Source: Chondrosia reniformis (Eukaryota > Porifera > Demospongiae > Chondrillida > Chondrillidae). Taken from it: a stretch of DNA of 64,000 nt. The DNA lies in the NCBI GenBank assembly GCA_947172415.1, contig OX359194.1, forward strand, positions 6,578,401-6,642,400, in the 5' to 3' direction. The position numbers were made by a program, and so were the translations under genes. The notes beneath the pieces are model-generated. The model had not been told where the DNA came from. It ran no database searches and was given only the letters and a program-made list of their open reading frames with translations. Below, in pieces: positions 19,101-31,100 of this stretch (position 1 is the first letter of the stretch; every line of letters starts with the position of its first letter).

Positions 19101-22100
19101 GGAGTGATCTATCCAGTAGTTCTGGCAGAAGTTTATGAGACTCTCAACTTTACTTGTACTTTTACCGGAGGACCTCTCTTTGAACTGCTGTTAAACAATA
19201 CTGCTATTACCTCACCTGAGAATGGCAGTCTAGTGAGAGGAGAGGTGAATATGAGTGTAATAGAAAATGGTACCACTGAAGAGATTCAGGTAGTAACAGC
19301 CCAAATTTGGAACTGTTTAGCAGTAGTGGATGGGATGAATTTTGTGTCAAATCCAGTCATTGTCTCTAGTGAGTTGGCAGGTATTGTATATGAAGAGGTA
19401 TAATAGTTCCTTTTAGACCTTCTTAAGATCCATCATGCATTCCCATATTTTTATTATAATATACGTATTTACGTATGTATGTATTTCATTTGATATTTCC
19501 TAGTTCGACCATATAACTTGAGTGTGGAGGCAAATCCTGGCTTGGAACTTACTTTTGGTGAAAATGTAACTCTTACATGTACTTCTGAAGGAGGACCTAC
19601 ACTTAACTACACCTGGATGTTGCCTGATGACACTAATGTGACATCTGACATGTTACCTGTGAACAATGTAATGACGAATGATACTGGAGAGTATACATGT
19701 ATAGTGACATCAGAAGCTGGAATTGCTAGTACATCAGTTACACTATCAGGTTAGAAAATGCTTTAGTTTCTTAATTACTTTTACCATCAATTCAATAAAC
19801 TTTCTTCCATCAGTTGAGCCATATGACTTGAATGTGGAGGCAAATCCTGGCTTGAAACTTACTTTTGGTGAAAATGTAACTCTCACCTGTACTTCTGAAG
19901 GAGGACCTACACTGGACTACACCTGGATGTTGCCTAATGACACTGAAGTGACATCTGACATGTTATCTGTGAACAATGTTACGGCGAGTGACACTGGAGA
20001 GTATACATGTATAGTGACATCAGAAGCTGGAAATGCTAATACATCAGTCACACTATCAGGTTCGTACGTATGTACGTACTTTAGTTTCTTTATTCGTACT
20101 TTTACTGTCAATTCCATAAACTTTCTTTCATCAGTTGAGCCATATGACTTGAGTGTGGAGGCAAATCCTGGCTTGGAACTTACTTTTGGTGAAAATGTAA
20201 CTCTTACATGTACTTCTGAAGGAGGACCTACACTTAACTACACCTGGATGTTACCTGATGACACTGAAGTGACATCTGACATGTTACCTGTGAACAATGT
20301 AATGACGAATGACACTGGAGAGTATACATGTATAGTGACATCAGAAGCTGGAAATGCTAATACATCAGTTACACTATCGGGTTAGTAAATGCGTACTTAT
20401 GTTCTTTAGTTTCTTTATTCGTACTTTTACTGTCAATTCCATAAACATTCTTCAATCAGTTGAGCCATATGACTTGAGTGTGGAGGCAAATCCTGGCTTG
20501 GAACTTACTTTTGGTGAAAATGTAACTCTCACATGTACTTCTGAAGGAGGACCTACACTTAACTACACCTGGATATTACCCAATGGCAATAATGTGACAT
20601 CTGACGTGTTACCTGTGAATAATGTAATGACGAGTGATACTGGAGAGTATACATGTATAGTTACATCAGAAGCTGGAAATGCTAATACATCAGTCACACT
20701 ATCAGGTTCGTACGTATGTACTTTAGTTTCTTTATTCGTACTTTTACTGTCAATTCCATAAACTTTCTTTCATCAGTTGAGCCATATGACTTGAGTGTGG
20801 AGGCAAATCCTGGCTTGGAACTTACTTTTGGTGAAAATGTAACTCTTACATGTACTTCTGAAGGAGGACCTACACTTAACTACACCTGGATGTTACCTGA
20901 TGACACTGAAGTGACATCTGACATGTTACCTGTGAACAATGTAATGACGAATGATACTGGAGAGTATACATGTATAGTGACATCAGAAGCTGGAAATGCT
21001 AAAACATCAGTCACACTATCAGGTTAGTAAATACTTTAGTTTCTTAATTACTTTTACCATCAATTCAATACACTTTCTTCCATCAGTTGAGCCATATGAC
21101 TTGAGTGTTGAGGCAAATCCTGGCTTGGAACTTACCTTTGGTGAAAATGTAACTCTCACATGTACTTCTGAAGGAGGACCTACACTTAACTACACCTGGA
21201 TGTTACCTGATGACACTAATGTGATATCTGACATGTTATTCGTAAACAATGTTATGACGAGTGATACTGGAGAGTATACATGTATAGTGACATCAGAAGC
21301 TGGAAATGCTAATACATCAGTCACACTATCAGGTTAGTAAATACTTTAGTTTCTTAATTGATGATTTTACTGTCAATTTCATAAACTTTCTTCCATCAGT
21401 TGAGCCATATGACTTGAATGTGGAGGCAAATCCTGGCTTGGAACTTACTTTTGGTGAAAATGTAACTCTTACATGTACTTCTGAAGGAGGACCTACACTT
21501 AACTACACCTGGATGTTGCCGGATAACACTGAAGTGACATCTGACATGTTATCTGTGAACAATGTAATGACGAATGACACTGGAGAGTATATATGTATAG
21601 TGACATCAGAAGCTGGAAATGCTAATACATCAGTCACACTATCAGGTTAGTAAATACGTACGTATGTACTTTAGTTTCTTTATTCGTACTTTTACTGTCA
21701 ATTCCATAAACTTTCTTTCATCAGTTGAGCCATATGACTTGAGTGTGGAGGCAAATCCTGGCTTGGAACTTACTTTTGGTGAAAATGTAACTCTTACATG
21801 TACTTCTGAAGGAGGACCTACACTTAACTACACCTGGATGTTGCCGGATAACACTGAAGTGACATCTGACATGTTATCTGTGAACAATGTAATGACGAAT
21901 GACACTGGAGAGTATATATGTATAGTGACATCAGAAGCTGGAAATGCTAATACATCAGTCACACTATCAGGTTAGTAAATACGTACGTATGTACTTTAGT
22001 TTCTCTATTCGTACTTTTACTGTCAATTCCATAAACTTTCTTTCATCAGTTGAGCCATATGACTTGAGTGTGGAGGCAAATCCTGGCTTGGAACTTACTT

Positions 22101-25100
22101 TTGGTGAAAATGTAACTCTTACATGTACTTCTGAAGGAGGACCTACACTTAACTACACCTGGATGTTACCTGATGACACTGAAGTGACATCTGACATGTT
22201 ACCTGTGAACAGTGTAATGACGAATGACACTGGAGAGTATACATGTATAGTGACATCAGAAGCTGGAAATGCTAATACATCAGTCACACTATCAGGTTAG
22301 TAAATACTTTAGTTTCTTAATTGATGATTTTACTGTCAATTTCATAAACTTTCTTCCATCAGTTGAGCCATATGACTTGAATGTGGAGGCAAATCCTGGC
22401 TTGGAACTTACTTTTGGTGAAAATGTAACTCTTACATGTACTTCTGAAGGAGGACCTACACTTAACTACACCTGGATGTTGCCGGATAACACTGAAGTGA
22501 CATCTGACATGTTATCTGTGAACAATGTAATGACGAATGATACTGGAGAGTATATATGTATAGTGACATCAGAAGCTGGAAATGCTAATACATCAGTCAC
22601 ACTATCAGGTTAGTAAATACTTTAGTTTCTTAATTGATGATTTTACTGTCAATTTCATAAACTTTCTTCCATCAGTTGAGCCATATGACTTGAATGTGGA
22701 GGCAAATCCTGGCTTGGAACTTACTTTTGGTGAAAATGTAACTCTTACATGTACTTCTGAAGGAGGACCTACACTTAACTACACCTGGATGTTGCCGGAT
22801 AACACTGAAGTGACATCTGACATGTTATCTGTGAACAATGTAATGACGAATGATACTGGAGAGTATATATGTATAGTGACATCAGAAGCTGGAAATGCTA
22901 ATACATCAGTCACACTATCAGGTTAGTAAATATGTACGTATGTACTTTAGTTTCTTTATTCGTACTTTTACTGTCAATTCTATAAACTTTTTTCCATCAG
23001 TTGAGCCATATGACTTGAGTGTGGAGGCAAATCCTGGCTTGGAACTTACCTTTGGTGAAAATGTAACTCTCACATGTACTTCTGAAGGAGGACCTACACT
23101 GGACTACACCTGGATGTTGCCGGATAACACTGAAGTGACATCTGACATGTTATCTGTGAACAATGTTACGACGAGTGATACTGGAGAGTATACATGTATA
23201 GTGACATCAGAAGCTGGAAATGCTAATACATCAGTTACACTATCAGGTTAGTAAATACGTACGTATGTACTTTAGTTTCTTTATTCGTACTTTTACTGTC
23301 AATTCTATAAACTTTCTTCCATCAGTTGAGCCATATGACTTGAGTGTGGAGGCAAATCCTGGCTTGGAACTTACCTTTGGTGAAAATGTAACTCTTACAT
23401 GTACTTCTGAAGGAGGACCTACACTGGACTACACCTGGATGTTGCCTGATAACACTAATGTGACATCTGACGTGTTACCTGTGAACAATGTAATGACGAA
23501 TGATACTGGAGAGTATACATGTTTAGTGACATCAGAAGCTGGAAATGCTAGTACATCAGTTACACTATCAGGTTAGGAAGACTATAAAGTATTAAATACA
23601 TAGTATGTTAAGGGTCTTTCCTGTACTGTACATATATACAGTTGTGCCATACAACGTAACTCTGTCAGCTGAGCCCAGCCCTAAAGTAGCTTTTGGAGGA
23701 AATGTCACACTAACCTGTAGTTCAGAAGGAGGTCCATCGCTCAATTACACATTGGTGACACCAAATAAGGGAAATGTGACTTCTCAGATGCTAGCAGTCA
23801 GCAATGTCATGACAGATGATGCAGGAGTGTACTACTGTGTGGTGACATCAGAAGCTGGTACTTCATCTTTGAACATTACAATAACAGGTTTGTATGAATC
23901 TGCAGATGTGAATATATTTCTAAAAGGCTGATTGAATGATATATATATGTATACATGTGTTATTAATATTTCTAAAGTAAACATTTGATTACTAGTTAGA
24001 GATAGATTATCAATAGCTACGTACGTATGTACATACGTACATAGTAATTTAGCATGTACATACATACATACATAAGTAGTCTTGATTGAATTCTAATTTT
24101 CACATAATTATTTCCTTTTGCACATTCTTTTAGTTGGAGTTTCTATAGTCACAAATCCTGTTGACCAAGAAGTGCTCATCAATGAATCTGTTACCTTCTC
24201 TTGTTTGGCTGATGGAAGTCAACCCTTCACATATCAATGGTACAAGGATGACCAGCTGGTTATCATGGATTCAAGGCTTCAGAGGGCGAACACATCAAAT
24301 GTCACTATTGATCCAGTGCAAGGAGGAGATTTTGGCTCTTATCACTGCCAGGTTACCAATGATGTGGATAGTATGAACTCTTCAACTGCTCTCTTGACTG
24401 GTAATGATTAGCTATTATTTACAATATATATGTATGTAATATATAAGTATGTAATTGTAATAAGTATCTAACTATACATACAGTATATATATGAAACTCT
24501 TTTGAAATCTGGTATATGCAGCAGGTACTGTATATATAGGCATATTACACGTACGTATATTGATTGTTGCAAGTTGTGTATATATAGTGTCACCATTTGG
24601 AAGTGTCAGTGTGTCACCTTCAGTTGTGACACTCAACATCTCTGAGAATGTCACATTTACCTGTGACTTTAGTGGAGGACCAGATAATGAAATAAAATGG
24701 CTGAAAGATGGTACAGAGCTGGCCAATGAGACCAGCCGTACTCTCCTTGTAAATGTTGATGATGTGAACAAAGGAGATGTGTACACTTGTGTGATTAGCA
24801 ATGCAGCGGGAAATGGTACTGGTGACAGTGTACTTTATGGTGAGCCAATCAGATAGCTATGCTATACATAGGTATTTTAAACAAGGCAGTTGACTAGTTA
24901 AACCTCATCTACATAATGACCCAAACCCAACTGTAACATGCTATTGTTGTATTTAAGTGGCTACTGGTAACTGGTACAGTGCAGTGCATTCCACTTTAAT
25001 CCACTAATTTGCAAAATATTCTCTTATGACACTAACAGCTAATTCTAATAGGAATTCAGACTTTCACTTTGATGCCAGTTCAAGAATTCTTAACAGAATC

Positions 25101-28100
25101 TAGGAAAGCAGTAGTTAATTCAGATCAATTTAAATTTACTTTCTAATGTACTTTCGGTATTTGTATTAATATGCCTTTGAATAGGTTGCACAAAATATAT
25201 ATGCAATAGAGGAAAGTTTCAGTCAATTACAAATATTTCCCGTAATAACAGGAATAACAAGGGTTAAGTGGTTAAGTATTGTACGGCTCTGCAGCCATCT
25301 TTAATTACTTAGGCATCAATTCCTATTTCCAGCATGCTTTGTGTCTCTTTTTGTTTAGTGAATCCAATTATCACTAAAGATCCTAGTGACACTGAAATCA
25401 CATATAAAGATCCAACTGGTGGTTTTATCTGCTGTGAGGCTGAGGGATTCCCTACTCCAAACATAACATGGTACCAGAATGGTACAGTACTGACAGATAT
25501 GGCTAATGTGACAGAATTAGAATCCAAACCTTATACAAGAACGAGCACTGTTAATTTCATCAATGCTATCTTTAATGACTCAGGAAGTTACTATTGTGTA
25601 GCTACATCAGCAGCAGACAATGTAGTAGATGCTAGAAGTGACACTGCCTATGTGACAGTGCAAGGTTAGCTCAAATCATGTTTGTAATCTAGAATAAACT
25701 AAATACAGTTATGCTTGCCCTTGCAGCAGATTTAGCGTATCTAACTATTATAGCTATCTCCTTTTGTTGTTTCCTTTTCTAACATAGCTAGACCTGAATT
25801 TTCATATACTGTATGTATACATATATTGTCCTGTATATTTTCCCTTGCACTTCTCTTACGACAGCTGTTCCAGAGAGACCTGTTGATTTGATGGCTATAG
25901 AAATTCAATCTCGCTTCATTGTCATCAATTGGACTGAACCTCATGATAACAATGCTCCTATCAGTGGATATTATATATTTGTCAATGACATAACCATAAT
26001 GCACTCAAGTATAGAGACAAAATACAATATTACAGAACTGTCTCCATATACTAACTATACCATCAGTGTATTGGCTTTCAATACCATTGGAAACAGTTCA
26101 GTCAGTGAAGAAATTGTGCATCAAACCTTGGAAGATGGTGAGTAGTGAATGAATGAATTGGTATACCATAGTAACAAAGTTGAATTTGATTTCCCAAAAT
26201 CAAAAAAACCTTGTGAAGATGGTGAGTAGTGCTGAATGGGTTACCATGGTGATGAACTATAGGGACTTCTTTATTCTGTCAAAATCAAAACCCCTCAATC
26301 TCTTATTGTGAACTTTCTATGTTATACATTATATACGTAGTTAATTATAAAAATGGTGTTTCTTTGTTTACTCTGTTTATTAATCATCTGTGATTAAACC
26401 CACCTTTCTCATTCTAGTTCCTTCTCCTCCCCAAAACTTTATGAATGTGTCCTCAAACTCAACTGCTATTTCACTGACCTGGGATCCTCCTGCTGAACCT
26501 AATGGAGTACTCCTGTACTATATAATAACATTTACATATTTTGAAATGAACAGCAATTTCGTAAATGATACGGTAGTTACAGCAGATCAAACTGAGACTG
26601 TGTTAACTGTATTTGCAGCTCTGACATATAGTATCACTATACAGGCTAACACAAGTGCTGGAATTGGAGATCCAGCTGAAAATGTACTGATCATAACAAC
26701 ACCAGAGGATGGTGAGTTTATTACTTAGCTTGAACTTAAGAATAAAATGGGATATACGTATGTAAATGTATTCATTTGATTATCAGAGATTTCTATCTTA
26801 ATTATTCAGATGCTTTAAATTTGTGTGGAGGTTATCAGAATTATTATTTGCATGCCATTAATTTTTGTTCCTTCTTGCAGTCCCCACTCCTCCTGAAGAC
26901 GTTGTCCTAGGAACTGTTACTCCAACCTCAGTTGTCATATCCTGGCAACCTCCTGCTAGACCAAATGGAGTTCTCCTAGGATACCAGTTGACCTTAGTAG
27001 CTAGTGCAATGGAGAAATCTAGGAGACGTCGAGATGTAGCATCTGTAGTTGCAAAACCAGGGAATTCACTAGTTATGAATGTCACCAGTGATACTACCTC
27101 TGCTAACATCACTAACCTAGGTACAGTAGGTTACCATGGTAATGGAGGAATGTTATATTGAAAAATAGGTTCTAACTTGAATACCTCTTTAATTGTAACA
27201 GCCCTGTGCATATCTTTCTTCTTTCTATGTGTAAATTTTCTTCCAAATTCTAAATTCCATTTTTTATTTCGTTTAGTACCATCTACTGACAATACACTGA
27301 CTGTTCAAGCAAGAACATCTGCTGGTTTAGGAGATCCTGTTGTGTTTAATTTCACTACATCAGAGACAAGTACGCATGCGATGAGTATTACTGCATGTAG
27401 CAATTGTAGCTCAGTGGCAGAGCGTTGGTGGTCATAACCAGTTGTCCTGGGCTCATTTCTCAGTAATTGCTTCTGTTGTGTTTTTCCCTCTTCATGATGT
27501 TTAAGAGTGATTAATCGTGGCTTGATTATCACTTTGATTAATCATGTATGTATATACTATATGTCATTACTACATACATACACAGCTAAACATAATAGAA
27601 TAAGGATTCCTTCTAACTGTGTCGAACTTATCTTTGGGATGATACATCCTTTGACTTTTGAGCATTTAAAACACAGTTTGGTTTCGTTTCTTGGTCAAAC
27701 GTTTCGACCCTGGAGATCTTCAGTCCCAAAGACAGCTAAACATACATTTACAATTTTAGTTATCATCATGTCATGGTTTGTGTATATAGGTACTTAGTAC
27801 TCTTCTGTTTCCATAGCAACCAACTGACGTAGTATTTATCTCTCTTCATAGTACCCACAACTCCTCAAAGCTTTACTGTTACCAATATGTCATCCACAGA
27901 ACTACTGGTCACATGGGGCAGGCCAGATCCAGTTGGAGGAATACTGTTGACCTATGAGGTCTGCACCTAATTACATCATCCCTTGTTACTATTCATAGCA
28001 CTCTTCTCTTGCTCTTTTATTAGTTGGTTTATGTACAGAGTGATAATGCCTCTACAATGATACGGATAAACCTTACTGAAGAAAGCTTCACAAGCCCTGA

Positions 28101-31100
28101 AAATATAATGTATACTATTGACAGTCTAAAAATCAACACTCTATACAATGTATCACTATCTGCCTATACAAGTGCTGGACGTGGAGATATAGCTGAAAAT
28201 ATCGAGAAAACCAATGAAGATGGTAATATATATTATGCTTAATTAAAGTATGATCAAATATCATGTGAACAACATTAAGGTCAAATAAGTACAGCAATAC
28301 ATATACGTACGTACATATATGCTATAGCTGAAACCATTCATAACTAACTTCTACTGATCATTTTAACTAGATATACGTATGTGTTGAAAGGCAGTTGTCA
28401 GCTCAAGACCTTTTACATAATAATTTTACTCCCAGTCAAAGTGTCATTTACGTAGTTACGTACTACACATGATATTGAGAGCCAGATTACTGTCTATCTG
28501 CATTATATACTTTAAGTTATTCATTTTAAATGATTAGTATACGTATGTACATACATACGTAGCAATTTATTTATCTGTAGCTCCAGATTCAGTTACAAAT
28601 TTTGACGTTTCTGAGATGCAAGATGGTTCACTTTTGCTAACATGGGTTCCGCCTTCAGAGAGAAATGGAGAATATCGTTACATCATCAACTACACTTTTA
28701 TGTCACGATTTAACTACCCTGATCGTACTGAGACCTCAAATGATGTCATCACCTTAACTCTTGATAGAGAGGATAATGAGCTTGAATCTGGCAAAAATGG
28801 ATATAAATTAGTTAACCAATCTAATGATGAAGACAAAAGAATTAGATCATTTGCAGATTATAATTTTAGCATTACTTGTGTAAATATTCTTTTTGGAGCT
28901 GAAAGTAGCACAGTGCAAAAAAGTATATCAACAAAGAGCCAGGGTGAGGTGATATTACATGCTTTAATAGAGTTGTACTTATTTATGTATTCTTGGATAC
29001 TCTGAAAGAACCTCCTCACTTATACCAAAGTAAACTTTTTCTCTCCTACTCTCCCTCTCTCTCTTTCCTTCTCCACAGCATCTACACCAGTTCTAAATAT
29101 GACTGTTGTACCAATGGCTAGTTTAGAAAACAATGACTTCCGTTTGATGGTCAAATGGAATCTACCACAATACCCTAATGGAATTATTACTATTTATGAG
29201 GTTGAGATTGAACAGGATGGCACAAGGAAATCTGTAGAGAATACTACTGACTTTAAGATTACCTTTGATAAATTGATTCCCTACCAAAACTACACTGTGA
29301 CAGTAACACCATTTAGCCAGTTGAAGGGATTCAGTAATTCCATCACAGAAAGGACCAATGCTACAAGTAAGTGGACATTTAGCACATACGTATGCATGTT
29401 GCTATAGCAACTAACCCTCTTCTGTATGTTCCTCCTCAATCTAAGCCCCTCCCCCTCCCCCTGTACCACCACCAAGAGAACCAGGAGTATTTGAATTCAC
29501 AATCAATCTCCCTCCAGCTCCTATGGACACTGGAAAACTATTGTATGTTTGCATATACAGTTTGCTTACATATATTATACATTTTATTGATTATACTCAA
29601 ATCCTTCTTGAGTGTAGATGTTACATCATTGTGGTGTATGGGCCTACATCAACTTCTACAGCAGAATTTCAAACAACTATCATGTCAACATTTTCCACGA
29701 GTGTACAAGAGTTTATATTAGATGAAGGAGAACGTCCTGCAATGTTGTTTAGACTGGAAAAAATAGTCCTTCCAAATCACATTCCAAGTACTTATACGGT
29801 GCAAGGAAGTGATGTTTTACCAGACATGAATTACTATGCATTCGTCATCTTTAAGTATGAGAATGATGGGGTGAGTAGTTCCTCCTCTTTGCTGTATGAA
29901 CCAGAATTCATCTCTCCTTTCTTCTCTATCTCTATTATAGGGATCAATTCCCCTCTTTCAGACAAGTCAGTTGATTACTGTCAGGACAGCCCCCAATAAT
30001 GTACCACTTGGGGTTGGGCTTTTCTTTCTGTTCTTCGTTATCATAATTTTGATAATTGTAGCAGTTGTGGTTGCATTCCTTATCTACAGGTATGTGAGTA
30101 TATATGTACTCCCACAAAAACTAAAATCTTACTATTAGATATTAATTTTATTTTTATTATTAATCATTATTTGTTAACTAAAGCATTAGTGGTTGCTTTC
30201 TAAATCTATAGGTACATACGTACATACGTACATATGTGCTTGAGTGTGTACAAGATTTAAGTATGAAAAAGTGATCACTGGTTACCATTTTAATAGGACT
30301 TTGGGCCCCAGCCAATATTTGACTTCAATCACTTAGCTGGTTGGAATTATATCTTCCAGTGATTATTCATTTTTTCATCATAGCCTTTGCACCGGCTTAG
30401 TGCACTTACTTTAAGATTTATATATGTACATATACATGGGGTTGATATTGATATAGTATGATATGGTGTGATATGATGTTGTATTCTTTACCTAGTATGT
30501 TCATAATATTAATTGTGATGACAGTTTCTCAGTACATATTTATCTTTTTGTGCAGAAGGAAGTTTAGGAAGAGTGGATATCAGTTTAATGAAGATGCTCT
30601 TGGTGAACCTACAGAGATGGGAGTCATTATTAACCAATCCATTCCAACTTGGAGTAAGATTAAAAGAAGTTCAGTAGTATAGTAGTTTTTTAGAAAATGG
30701 CAGACTTACTTACTATGATACCAGGCCTGGATAAACCAGAATTGTATACTGTCAATGATTAGTGTATGGTAGTATTCTCTCAGTGGATGGCTAAAAACAT
30801 AATGGAGAACTCTGGTGCTGAATCACTGATTTCAATTATGTTTTGCTGCTGATGCCCAATAAATCTACATATCTTAAACATAATGAACAAATACTCTGCT
30901 GTTTAATATAAGCAACTTCCTCCTTATCCTTATTGTTAGCTAACACTCTTACTAGCATGATGGCAATTAGATATTTAATATTATCTGCATTCTATCTGCC
31001 AGCTGGAACAACAGAGCCTGTCCCAGTGTCTAGATGGAATGAACATGTCAGACTGTTACATGCAGATGATGATTACCGCTTTTCTGAGGAATACAAGGTA

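Larger units (their letters stand above)
25865..29870 (+). other. RPTP1 fibronectin type III domains 1-7
   Basis: FN3-1 25865-26137; FN3-2 26418-26711; FN3-3 26881-27120 plus 27277-27369; FN3-4 27852-27958 plus 28024-28222; FN3-5 28581-28943; FN3-6 29079-29366; FN3-7 29446-29542 plus 29618-29870 (continuing into 29941). Most show W-x-PP near the B strand and a Y-x-(V/I)-x-(V/A) pattern near the F strand. FN3-7 starts with a run of prolines (PPPPPVPPP). Only FN3-1, -5, -6 and -7 have counterparts in RPTP2. Confidence 0.8.

Noticed and set aside
30777..30860. Repeat shared by 30760-31000 and 50690-50930, considered as a mobile element
   Set aside because: It is the orthologous intron upstream of the first D1 exon in RPTP1 and RPTP2, so the similarity is explained by gene duplication.
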